A stretch of 64,000 nucleotides of DNA, taken from positions 32,739 through 96,738 of the forward strand of contig CAWUIM010000005.1 in NCBI GenBank assembly GCA_963922595.1. The letters are read 5' to 3'. This document shows, piece after piece, positions 8,350 to 17,074 of this stretch (position 1 is its first letter; each line of letters begins with the position of its first letter). The notes beneath the pieces were generated by a model. It was given only the letters and a program-made list of their open reading frames with translations, was not told the origin of the DNA and did no database searches. The DNA is from JAJFFW01 sp963922595. Its GTDB lineage: Bacteria; Pseudomonadota; Alphaproteobacteria; Caulobacterales; Parvularculaceae. Both the position numbers and the translations under genes were made by a program.

Positions 8350-11300
8350 ATGGCGGTGAATTCAAACAGCGCGGCCGGAGCGACGACACAGTCCGGCGAT
8401 TCGATCAAGGACCTCGTTCAAGCACACTTTGGCAAGGCGGGAAAAAATAAAAAGGGCGAGACGCGCGATTGGTCATTATTCTTTTTTTTCCGTGTCATGA
8501 AACACCGGGAAGTGGCGCAGTCCCTTCATAATACGCTAGAGCTCGCGATGCCCCCGGAAAGCGTTGCTGCGAAAAATAAGAGCCTCCAAAAAACCAACCA
8601 GATTGCCGGTGATCTTGGCAATTCAGCCATCATCGGCGCCCAGCTTGATTCAGTGGGCGGCCACCCGGGTTTGGTCGTCGAAAGCGAAAAGGATGGATCG
8701 CCGATTGTAGGTGCAATACCGAAAGATCCCCCAGCGGCTCTTTTTTTTAATTGGATAAAGTTGATCGTCGACGGCACCGCCGACAAGTTTATTCAATCGT
8801 TGGATGAAACTCTTCAATCAGCGACTGAACGATCTGACGGCGCCGATCCTACCTCAGGTACGGAGGAAATGGCGGACGATAATTCGCCTGAAAGTCGGAT
8901 CACTCACCTGATCGGGCTCATCGATACTTATCTGACGAGGTCAGAATTGTCGGGCCAGGAAGAGGAAGAGTTTCGCGCTATTAGGAAGAATCTCGAACCT
9001 GTTTTCAACACTGAGAGCGATCAGAAAATTATCGACGCCACTCTGAAGATCGCCAGATTAATGATCGACGAACTCGATGAAGTATTCCTCTCGGCCGATA
9101 AATCATCCGACGCTCAGACCAGCATCGATTTGGAAAGTAAGGCGCACGACGCCGGCTTGGCCGGCTTCTGTATAGGCGAAATCATCAGACACTTCGCGCC
9201 GCCGCTACAGAGACGACTTTACGAGCGAAAGCATAACAAATCGCGAACGGACGATTTCAACAACTATATCGGAAGTGGCGCCACGATCGTCGGGCCCACG
9301 ATCCGCAGCGAGAAGGCTCAGGAGGAACATTACGAGAAGAATCGTTCACATATTGAAAGCGGCAGTCCGCTCCCTCCAATCGATACGACGCCGAGCAATA
9401 TCGCCTTCACTTTTTCCGGGCTTGAGGCGCTTCAATTAAATGAGCACGTTCTTGCATCATTTCCCGAAGCCTTCAGAGAAGGCATGGCGGCGCGCGCCGA
9501 ACGTCTTGGCGACACAGGACCCAGCGCCCCCGAACATTGGGATGGCGAATTGGGCCTGAAGAGCATCCACGGCTACTTCACAAGCAGCTTCAACTTTGAA
9601 GATGTGGGCATACAGCGCACAGAATCCTACTGGAAGCAATTACGCAAGGACATCAAAAGTTTTAACAATCGAATCGGCGAACGAGGCGAAGCGCTTCGCA
9701 GAATTCTTGGAATTCTGTTCCGCCCGTTCGGCTTGGAGGTGCTGCACCTCGAACTCGGACAAGACCCCTACGAAATCGTTCCCCCAGATGGAAACATCGA
9801 TGATCGCAAAATAAAACCGCTTCCAAAACGCGTCGAACATTTTGGATTCCGTGACGGCATCAGTCAGCCATTCGTTGATATGGGGCTTGCCGACTCGCCA
9901 TCAGGCGGCGGAACGCCATCACGAAATGGAACTTGGTCGCCGGTCGCGCCGGGTGAGATTTATCTGGGCGCTGAAGATCAAGACGGTCAGACCCACCTGC
10001 AACCGGCGAACGCCGATCTACGCGACGGCGGCACATTCCTTGTCTTCCGGAAACTTGAACAAGATGTTGTCGGTTTCCGTTCATTCATTGAGCGGCTCCG
10101 CACGACGAAATCCGAACAGGAAAAATTGGCGGCGGAATTTATGGGGCGCTGGCGAAATGGCGCGCCTCTCGTTCTGGCGCCCAACGCTCCCCTCAATTTC
10201 GGAGATGACCGCGAAAATATCATCAATGATTTTCTTTATGAAAACGATGATCCGTACGGCGAAAAATGTCCCCTTAGCGCCCATATTCGCCGCTCAAACC
10301 CTCGGGATATCGGCGATGCGAACGATGTCAAGCGCCATCGTATCCTACGCCGGTCAATCGCGTATGGCGGCCCTATCCTTCCCGAGGGCTCGCTCGGGGA
10401 TGACGAAGAGCGGGGCATGCTCTTTATCGCAGCAAATTCACGAATTGACCTGCAGTTTGAAGTCATTCAATCGCTTTGGCTAAACCGCGGTGAATTCCAG
10501 GGACAAGCGGGACTTGGCCGCTGCCCGGTAACCGGCGCCAATAACGGCGCGTCCGATGATTTCTTCTTGGAAGCCGGTTGCGGCGCGCCTGTCGCGAACA
10601 TTCCACGGTTCGTAACGACAAAAGGCGGCGACTACTTTTTCGTTCCCAGTATTCGTGCGCTTAGGATGATTGCCAAGCGCGTTTCGTTTCCGATAGAAGA
10701 CGCGGCGCTAGACAACTTATTGAAGCCAGGTCTCGGTTCAGTCAAGACGCCTGAATTATTCAGTAAAGATACGATCTCGGAAATCGTCAAAATTCTTACG
10801 TTTACAGAAAAGCGAGCCGTTTGCCGAGAAATTCCATCGTCACATCACAATGACCTTGGATCGAAATCTCGTGATATGAGCTTGGCGCATACCAAGTATT
10901 CTCATGAGTCTGCGGACATTATTGCTGAAAGCATTGTTTTCGTGGGCAAGCACGAGGATGTGACGACCGTTCTGAAAGGACGGAGTGGAGACGATCGAGT
11001 CTCTTTCTCCGTGAAACACTACTACGACACCACAAAACGCATCACGCGCGGCAAACCATTCCTGATCGGCACAGAACTCGGCGGCGAGACAGAGGATCAA
11101 CGCAAACGTCTCACTTGCTTGCTGGAGAAGGCGTGGAAACTTTTGAATGATAATATTGATCCTCACCAAGTTTTGCACCGCTCATTGAATACGCCGCTTG
11201 ACCTCGCAATACAGCGAACGGGAAAAAAGAAACAAATTGATCTCGTAAGAGATCTTGCATCGGAAGCGGTATATAGTGTCCTGAACGACCTTTACGGCAC

Positions 11301-12276
11301 GCCTGGTCCGTCCTGGTTGACGGAGCTTGCTGTCGCGCTTCCATTCGCGCGTCAGCATATAGGCGAATTGCATCCGAGCTGGTTGTCCGCCTTGCGCGGC
11401 GAAACACCAGACAATCCAGGCCTCACCACCATGCAGATTTGGTGCATTTTAATGTTCGCCGACATTGTGGGCAACGCGAAACAACAGAGCGAACTTAAGG
11501 CGCTCTCTCTGCAAGCCGGCTCTGAGATGATGACGCATCTCGATCTGCTCCTTGCAAATGCACGCGCACACAGAACACCAAAGCCAAAGAAGTTAATCGA
11601 CGCTTTCATCATGCTCGATCGTGATCCGGAAATCTGCGAGCGCTATAGAGGCGATCTGCATGCCTACTATGCCGATGTGCGCATATTGCTGATCGAACTT
11701 ATTGGCGCGCCCATGAGCGTCGTTCCATCCGCATTCGGTTCGTTCATGTCTGCGTTACTCGAAGCGCGACTGGACCTACCGACCTTGCTGACGCTACTTC
11801 AGTCAGCTACGTCGGGGAAAGAAGAATTCAACGAAGCAATTCAAAAACTCATATATGAAGTACTGAGATTCCGGCCAGTTCCGGCATTCTTCCTGCGAAG
11901 ATGTGAAGTCGATACGCCGCTTCCCGACAACGGACCGGTTATCAAAAAGGGACAATGGGTTGCGGCGCTGCCTACAGCGGCGCACTTGGATTATACAATG
12001 TTTCCCGAACCATTTACGTTTTCGCTCTATCCTCATTTGCCGGGGCCCAAAAGAGACATAAAGAACTCCCTGCTGTTCGGAAATAAAGGCGGCAAACGCG
12101 AATGTTGGGGCGGACGCGAGCATGTGGCGATGGCGATGTTGACAGAATTCGTTAAGGCCGCCGGGCGGTTAACAGGACTTCGGCCGGTCGCAGGCGCTTA
12201 TGGGGAACCAAAAGATCTCGCGGGCGTCACCATCGGCTTGTGGTCCAGATTTGGGGATGTAAATCCGAAATTCTAA
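8350..12276 (+). CDS. DyP-type peroxidase / cytochrome P450 fusion protein
   Basis: A 1308-aa predicted two-heme enzyme. Residues 1-340 are a poorly conserved leader with a low-complexity acidic stretch. Residues 345-775 are a DyP peroxidase: NIAFTFSGLEAL, the GFRDG motif with the distal Asp502, the proximal heme His645 in AHIRRSNPRD, and MLFIAANSRIDLQFE. Residues 855-1308 are a P450: K-helix ExxR at 1170-1173 and a heme loop ending RECWGG with Cys1252. Two residues are inserted in the loop, so the usual Phe is displaced. The I-helix region (IGAPMSVVPSAF) lacks the acid-Thr pair that monooxygenases use. This suggests peroxide- or hydroperoxide-driven chemistry, as in fungal Ppo enzymes where a different peroxidase is fused to a P450. 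No signal peptide. The ATG at 8350 follows GGGGGAAG. The substrate is unknown. Confidence 0.88.
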   Translation: MAVNSNSAAGATTQSGDSIKDLVQAHFGKAGKNKKGETRDWSLFFFFRVMKHREVAQSLHNTLELAMPPESVAAKNKSLQKTNQIAGDLGNSAIIGAQLDSVGGHPGLVVESEKDGSPIVGAIPKDPPAALFFNWIKLIVDGTADKFIQSLDETLQSATERSDGADPTSGTEEMADDNSPESRITHLIGLIDTYLTRSELSGQEEEEFRAIRKNLEPVFNTESDQKIIDATLKIARLMIDELDEVFLSADKSSDAQTSIDLESKAHDAGLAGFCIGEIIRHFAPPLQRRLYERKHNKSRTDDFNNYIGSGATIVGPTIRSEKAQEEHYEKNRSHIESGSPLPPIDTTPSNIAFTFSGLEALQLNEHVLASFPEAFREGMAARAERLGDTGPSAPEHWDGELGLKSIHGYFTSSFNFEDVGIQRTESYWKQLRKDIKSFNNRIGERGEALRRILGILFRPFGLEVLHLELGQDPYEIVPPDGNIDDRKIKPLPKRVEHFGFRDGISQPFVDMGLADSPSGGGTPSRNGTWSPVAPGEIYLGAEDQDGQTHLQPANADLRDGGTFLVFRKLEQDVVGFRSFIERLRTTKSEQEKLAAEFMGRWRNGAPLVLAPNAPLNFGDDRENIINDFLYENDDPYGEKCPLSAHIRRSNPRDIGDANDVKRHRILRRSIAYGGPILPEGSLGDDEERGMLFIAANSRIDLQFEVIQSLWLNRGEFQGQAGLGRCPVTGANNGASDDFFLEAGCGAPVANIPRFVTTKGGDYFFVPSIRALRMIAKRVSFPIEDAALDNLLKPGLGSVKTPELFSKDTISEIVKILTFTEKRAVCREIPSSHHNDLGSKSRDMSLAHTKYSHESADIIAESIVFVGKHEDVTTVLKGRSGDDRVSFSVKHYYDTTKRITRGKPFLIGTELGGETEDQRKRLTCLLEKAWKLLNDNIDPHQVLHRSLNTPLDLAIQRTGKKKQIDLVRDLASEAVYSVLNDLYGTPGPSWLTELAVALPFARQHIGELHPSWLSALRGETPDNPGLTTMQIWCILMFADIVGNAKQQSELKALSLQAGSEMMTHLDLLLANARAHRTPKPKKLIDAFIMLDRDPEICERYRGDLHAYYADVRILLIELIGAPMSVVPSAFGSFMSALLEARLDLPTLLTLLQSATSGKEEFNEAIQKLIYEVLRFRPVPAFFLRRCEVDTPLPDNGPVIKKGQWVAALPTAAHLDYTMFPEPFTFSLYPHLPGPKRDIKNSLLFGNKGGKRECWGGREHVAMAMLTEFVKAAGRLTGLRPVAGAYGEPKDLAGVTIGLWSRFGDVNPKF

Positions 12277-12278
12277 AT

Positions 12279-15188
12279 CTACATCCAGGGATGAATGCCG
12301 TATCGGGCGGTGAGCTGCGTCATATCCTCCTTGTCTCGCGCCACAATGTCGATTTCCCTTGTTTCACTGAGCGCGCTACACCGGCTGCGGACACTCAACC
12401 CCTGCATGAGCAGCGTTGGACTTTCCATATCTCGGGCCTGATCAACCGCCCGGTCAATCATAATGCGCCCTGCTCCGTCGTCCCCTGCGGAGACTAACGC
12501 TTCACCATATCCCGCCTGAAAATAGAAAAGCTCGAGTTTACCGGTTCGGTTTCGCAACGGGCTCGCCAACCACTCTTCGGCGAGTTCGACCGCCTGTTCA
12601 GGCCGTCCAAGTCTCGACAATATGCTCGCCAAATGGCCAATGAGATGCGGATGAATTGTGTCGTAGGAATTCTTCTTCGCGATATGCAGCGCTTGCATCA
12701 TACAGTCTTCAGCTTTTTCGAGATTCCCAAAAGCGATGTTCAGGACGCCGCTACTATTCAGCGCGAACACTTCGCCATAGGGATCGGAATACGCGCGGGC
12801 CATTTCCAGCGCCTCGTTCGCGTAATCGAGGCCCGCTGAGTATTCGGCGACTTCCAGAAGAAACCAACCGCGAAAGCTCCGCACCATAACGCTCGGCACC
12901 GCCGCGCCGCCCAATTGAGCTTGCGCCAAGTCGCCGTCAAGAATCTCGGAGAGTTCAGAAATTAGGTCAAGCGCACGATCAAATTCCGCGACCGCGTAGA
13001 GCATCAGCGCGTGCATAATTTGAGACGCTATGCGGAGCGGAAGACTGCCAAGCGCCAAACTCTTGTCGTGGGCGTCACGCATAAGCGGCACGCCTTCACG
13101 ATAATTTCCGTTGAACCAATACAAAGACCCAAGCTGGCACATAACATTGCAAGCCTTGTCCTGACGATCAATTCTTTGGGCCAGCTCGATCGCTTTTGGC
13201 AAATGATCGTTCATCAACGCGAGTTCGCCCCGATGAAGCAGCGGCGTACAAAGCAAGAGCACAAAATCAATATACTGCTCATCGGCCGTTGCGCCGATCT
13301 CTTCAATATATCCAAGCGCCCTTTCAAAAAGCAGCAAAAGCGACCCACTTGCCGATGACCGTCTGGCAACCAATGCGGCCCGCCAGAGATAAGCCAGCGC
13401 ACCTTCGATTTTTCCGGCTCCCTCGGCATGAAATGCGAGGCGTTCATATTGTTGATCAAGATTTCTGGCTTCTTCTTCAATCGCGATAATCGCGTCTTGA
13501 TGCAGCTGCCGCTTGACCTTTCTCGGCACCGTCGTTTCGCAGGCTTCAGCGATCATCGCATGATTGAAGCGGATTATTCCGTCGCGAACCTGTTTCAGAA
13601 ACGCTTCCTCTGTGAGTTGGTGCAGCGACCGTTGAAACTCAACGAGAGGTTCTCCGAGTATTCTCATCGCTACATCTTCGCTAACGCCCTCGCCAAGAAT
13701 ACTGAGGCCCTGGACAATCACCTTCGTGTGATCTGGTAACCGATTAATGCGCGCATGAATAAGGGATTCAACGCCATATGGAAGGCGATGCAAAGCATCA
13801 TGATCCGTAATATCAAGGTTGCGTATAATTTGCTCAAGTACAAATGGCGAGCCTTCCGCACGTTGGACAATCGTATCGAGGGCACCTTTGTTGAGTATTG
13901 AATCACGCGATAATTCTGTCGCCATCGCCTTGATTGACTCGCCGCTTAGTCGATTCAGGTATAATGGCTCGACCGACTTCCGGCTAAGAGCCTCCAGACG
14001 TTCTGGACGAGATGTAAGCAAAATCAGAACCGACTTTTCACGGGCGGTATCCGTAAGGTCAAAAAGGCATTGCCGACTCTCTTCATCAATCAGATGAAAT
14101 TCTTCAACGACAATCAACGTCGGGTTTCCTCCAATCAGCGATACGCACGCCTCTACCAACGCACTCATAATTTGCCGATCTGTATACTGATCTACTCCGA
14201 GGCCATTCGCTTCGATATCACTTAAAACGCGCTCGACAATATAACGCGATCGCTGATCTAATCCCTCTAATCGAGGTGACTTTTCAGATGGGAATTCGCT
14301 TTCCGATTGACGCGTCATGATGCGAAGTAGAGATCGAATTGTCGCGAACGCCGTGGTCCGTTCTTGGGCGCTTGCATAAACCATAAAAGTTTGAATGCCG
14401 AGCTTTTCCGCCGAGTCGATCGCTGCAACAGCTAATCGCGATTTTCCGATTCCGGGCTCACCGATTAGCGCCAAACCACCATACGCATATTCTCTAATAT
14501 TAGTGAGCGCACCATGAATCTTCTTTTGTTCATCCTTTCGTCCAAATATCTTACCCGATACTGATTTTACCGCTACTTCATTTTTACTTGGTTTCGGCTC
14601 AGAAAGAATCCGAAATGCAGTGGCTTCTATCGCCTCAAGTACAGGTAGCGGCTTCACCCTTTCCACATCCAACGTCGCGCGGCAAAGGGCGCGCGTTATC
14701 GAGCTAATCAGGATGCCGCCTTGGGGAGCGTCTTTTTCAAGCGCGGCGGAAATATGAACCGTTCCACCAACGGTATCTAATTTTGACCCGCCCTCAAGTC
14801 GAAACCGCCGCATACCAACCAGGCCGGAATGGACGCCAACCCTGAATCGTACCCCTTTATTGTCCGGTCCACGAATATATTTTTCGGATCTGGCTTGAAT
14901 ATTCCAAGCCGCGACGCAGGCCTGGTCCGCATGATTTTCCATCGATTGCGGCCACCCAAACACGGCAATGCCGCCGTCTCCGTTATAGTTGGCGAGAAAA
15001 CCACCGGCCTGCTCAATTACGGTCTTCAGATAAAGGTAACATTCATCCAGGAACTCCTGCGCGTCGTCCGGATCCAGCTTGGCGATATGTTGCGTTGAAC
15101 CCACCACATCAAAAGCAAGCACTGAAACAAAAATTCGCTCCGGCGACTTCGCCAGTTCGTTGCTCTTCTTTTCGCCGTTTGTATCCAT
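12279..15188 (-). CDS. Class III cyclase-homology / AAA ATPase / TPR signalling protein
   Basis: A 969-aa protein convergent with the DyP-P450 gene; the stops are only two bases apart. Residues 18-165 are a class III nucleotide-cyclase domain with metal-binding Asp27 (FDVVGST) and Asp71 (NGDGG) and substrate Asp138. By eye the adenine-specifying Lys is Asn67, the transition-state Asn is His145 and the Arg is Ala149, so normal catalysis is doubtful. Residues 215-480 form an NTPase with Walker A GEPGIGKS (243-250) and an IVVEEFHLIDE Walker B. The remaining half is TPR-like helical repeats. This architecture is known in bacterial ATPase-linked regulators. It lies next to a CRP-family gene in the same direction (106-base gap), suggesting a sensor that makes or binds a nucleotide used by that regulator. 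Confidence 0.88.
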   Translation of the reverse strand: MDTNGEKKSNELAKSPERIFVSVLAFDVVGSTQHIAKLDPDDAQEFLDECYLYLKTVIEQAGGFLANYNGDGGIAVFGWPQSMENHADQACVAAWNIQARSEKYIRGPDNKGVRFRVGVHSGLVGMRRFRLEGGSKLDTVGGTVHISAALEKDAPQGGILISSITRALCRATLDVERVKPLPVLEAIEATAFRILSEPKPSKNEVAVKSVSGKIFGRKDEQKKIHGALTNIREYAYGGLALIGEPGIGKSRLAVAAIDSAEKLGIQTFMVYASAQERTTAFATIRSLLRIMTRQSESEFPSEKSPRLEGLDQRSRYIVERVLSDIEANGLGVDQYTDRQIMSALVEACVSLIGGNPTLIVVEEFHLIDEESRQCLFDLTDTAREKSVLILLTSRPERLEALSRKSVEPLYLNRLSGESIKAMATELSRDSILNKGALDTIVQRAEGSPFVLEQIIRNLDITDHDALHRLPYGVESLIHARINRLPDHTKVIVQGLSILGEGVSEDVAMRILGEPLVEFQRSLHQLTEEAFLKQVRDGIIRFNHAMIAEACETTVPRKVKRQLHQDAIIAIEEEARNLDQQYERLAFHAEGAGKIEGALAYLWRAALVARRSSASGSLLLLFERALGYIEEIGATADEQYIDFVLLLCTPLLHRGELALMNDHLPKAIELAQRIDRQDKACNVMCQLGSLYWFNGNYREGVPLMRDAHDKSLALGSLPLRIASQIMHALMLYAVAEFDRALDLISELSEILDGDLAQAQLGGAAVPSVMVRSFRGWFLLEVAEYSAGLDYANEALEMARAYSDPYGEVFALNSSGVLNIAFGNLEKAEDCMMQALHIAKKNSYDTIHPHLIGHLASILSRLGRPEQAVELAEEWLASPLRNRTGKLELFYFQAGYGEALVSAGDDGAGRIMIDRAVDQARDMESPTLLMQGLSVRSRCSALSETREIDIVARDKEDMTQLTARYGIHPWM

Positions 15189-15294
15189 ACTCCCCCATCT
15201 ACCAGCCGTTATACGGACGTCTAAGTCGCGGGCAATCCAAAATTAAAAGGGCTGGAGACATCCTTATCGCCGAAGAAAAATTCCTTCCCTGCAA

Positions 15295-15975
15295 TCATGG
15301 CGATACGAAAGAAATTATCTCCGGCGACACGACGGCGGTTCTCCCTTTGGCGCGTGAAATCAAGCCGCGTTGTTCGAGGTCGTTAATTGTTCTCGAAACC
15401 GTCTCACGGGTGGAGTTTACACGCCGTGCAAGCTCCGCCATGGCGGGCATAGAAGAGATAACAAGTTCGTCGGAGTTTTTGACGTCGTCCGGCTCGGCGA
15501 TCCGTAATAACTCAGCATAAATTCGCCCGGGCGCGGAAAGCGCTGAAAGCTCGAACATTCTGTCGCTTGTGGAGCGAAACCTTTTGACAATCTGCGCCGT
15601 GACGAACAGCGCCAGGCGGCCGGACTCTTTCATGAGCTCCACAAAGGTCTCGGCGGAGAAACGCGCTGCAATCAAATCCGACGATGCAAAAATATCAGCT
15701 GACCGGTCGGCCGGAACAATGGCCGCCATTTCTCCAAAAAAGTCGCCAGGACCGAAGTCGTTAAACCAGACTTCGTTCCCATGTTCGGAATAGAGCAACG
15801 CACGCGCGCCGCCCTTCAGAATCAAAAATACGTCGCAATGCGATTCATGTTTACTGATTACCTGCTGCTTATTACGGTAGGTGACAATCTTCGCCGCAGA
15901 TAGTAGGCGCCGCTCAAAAGTCGGGTCGGCGATCTCCATGGTCGCCACCAGGTCTTCGAATAGGATAGTATCCAT
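15295..15975 (-). CDS. CRP/FNR-family transcription regulator with intact cNMP pocket
   Basis: 226 aa counted from the ATG at 15975; an in-frame TTG at 16017 would add 14 residues but is less likely. The N-terminal cyclic-nucleotide-binding barrel has the phosphate-binding cassette FFGEMAAIVPADRSADI with Glu82, Arg91 and Ser92, as in cAMP-binding members. The C-terminal winged helix has the recognition helix NSTRETVSRTIND. Its R-E-T-V-x-R residues are those that in E. coli CRP read the GTGA half site. Three GTGA-N6-TCAC palindromes stand at neighbouring promoters (5438, 7413, 18391). There is no Cys cluster, so it is not an Fe-S oxygen sensor. It is probably the local activator of the island and lies downstream of the 16110-18328 operon. 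Confidence 0.9.
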   Translation of the reverse strand: MDTILFEDLVATMEIADPTFERRLLSAAKIVTYRNKQQVISKHESHCDVFLILKGGARALLYSEHGNEVWFNDFGPGDFFGEMAAIVPADRSADIFASSDLIAARFSAETFVELMKESGRLALFVTAQIVKRFRSTSDRMFELSALSAPGRIYAELLRIAEPDDVKNSDELVISSMPAMAELARRVNSTRETVSRTINDLEQRGLISRAKGRTAVVSPEIISFVSP

Positions 15976-16109
15976 AAAGACGCCCCAAGGCGGATTTCCC
16001 GCCTCTCCCCAAAGCAATCTCGAAATTTTAGGGGCGTCTGAATTTAACGGTCAAGGGAAAAATCAACCCTGACCGGAGGGCCTTTGCGTATGGGCGTATT
16101 CGGGGCTTT

Positions 16110-16499
16110 TCAACGGACGCTAAGGGGTACTTCGATAATGCGCGCACCGAGCGCCGCCGTCAGACCCACTGACCGGAATTCCGGCGAATAGCCGTCCTTC
16201 AAAATGAAGCATCTTATGGCCCCCCGACCAACTGGCCTCTTCGACCACGCTTTCACAGGAACCGTCGCAATTCCCATCCTATCGGTCTTCCGACGCATTT
16301 TCCCGGCGCCGCTGTGGCATTCGACACTTGCGCGCCTCACTCCAGTCCCGGAGCGCTTATCCTTAACCGAAAAGACGATCATAATCGGCTCCTTGCCGCC
16401 AGCGGCGCCTGGCCGTTGCGAGGGCTCGGGGCTGGCGAAAACGGACGGCGGAAAGATCAGCGGAACAACAGCTGCCAGTATGAGTGATCGGTTTTTCAT
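16110..16499 (-). CDS. Small exported protein of unknown function
   Basis: 129 aa from the ATG at 16499, which has AGGAGG seven bases upstream; the longer frame to 16568 overlaps the previous gene and is not needed. A signal peptide (MKNRSLILAAVVPLIFPPSVFAS) is clear. The mature part begins with a short Pro/Gly-rich linker and continues as a probable small beta domain with two cysteines (VECHSG, IRCFIL). The segment IMIVFSVKDKRSGTGV resembles carboxypeptidase-regulatory or Ig-like domains, where a knob-like protein is modified with turns, but I cannot assign it. It follows the lipoprotein gene by ten bases and is the last gene of the operon starting at 18328. Confidence 0.7.
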   Translation of the reverse strand: MKNRSLILAAVVPLIFPPSVFASPEPSQRPGAAGGKEPIMIVFSVKDKRSGTGVRRASVECHSGAGKMRRKTDRMGIATVPVKAWSKRPVGRGAIRCFILKDGYSPEFRSVGLTAALGARIIEVPLSVR

Positions 16500-16509
16500 A
16501 ACGCCCTCC

Positions 16510-17052
16510 TCATCCGCAACAATCGGTGAATATATTGTTGATCGTATCGCAACATGGGCGCGTTTCATAATGGTGACGCCGATGCTTTCTTTTCTTGTGC
16601 GCTTTCAGGCGGAATATTTCGACGTCTGCTTCAATCTCGGACAAAATAATCGAGAGATTGGCGAACCTGTTCTGTGATTTATTCCAGAGCCCCTCGGTGC
16701 GCTTGCAAAGTCTCTCGTCATGTTTGTTTCGCTCAAGGCACCGCATATAGGCGCCGCAGCTTTGCGTAACGAAACGATAACTCGCTTCCACTTCGGCGTC
16801 ATATTTAAATAATTTCTGCATAAGGATGGTGCTTGTTTCTTCGTCGTATGTACCATGCTTATTCTGATATGGCGCTAAGGAATATTTCAGGTCATTTGAT
16901 GTCGTCAGCGTCGTCTGTTTTTCTTCCGCGAGCGCATCGACATTGCAAACCTGTTGTGAGACTTCCAATTCAAATCGGTTCAGTTCGGACGGTGTCACGC
17001 AGCCGCTTAATGTCAGCGCCGCCGCAGCCGCAAGTAAAAGTGTCTTCTTCAT
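16510..17052 (-). CDS. Small lipoprotein with Cys/His-rich tail
   Basis: A 180-aa predicted lipoprotein: basic MKK, hydrophobic stretch and lipobox LSGC at residues 15-18. The body is helical and charged. The C-terminus is strongly basic and then Cys-rich (HKKRKHRRHHYETR, followed by two CC pairs), which could bind metal or form disulfides in the periplasm. No family is recognised. It lies 22 bases downstream of the Sel1 protein gene and ten bases upstream of the small exported protein gene, so the three form one operon. Confidence 0.75.
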   Translation of the reverse strand: MKKTLLLAAAAALTLSGCVTPSELNRFELEVSQQVCNVDALAEEKQTTLTTSNDLKYSLAPYQNKHGTYDEETSTILMQKLFKYDAEVEASYRFVTQSCGAYMRCLERNKHDERLCKRTEGLWNKSQNRFANLSIILSEIEADVEIFRLKAHKKRKHRRHHYETRPCCDTINNIFTDCCG

Positions 17053-17074
17053 GGTGTTCCCCTTTCCTGTGAGA

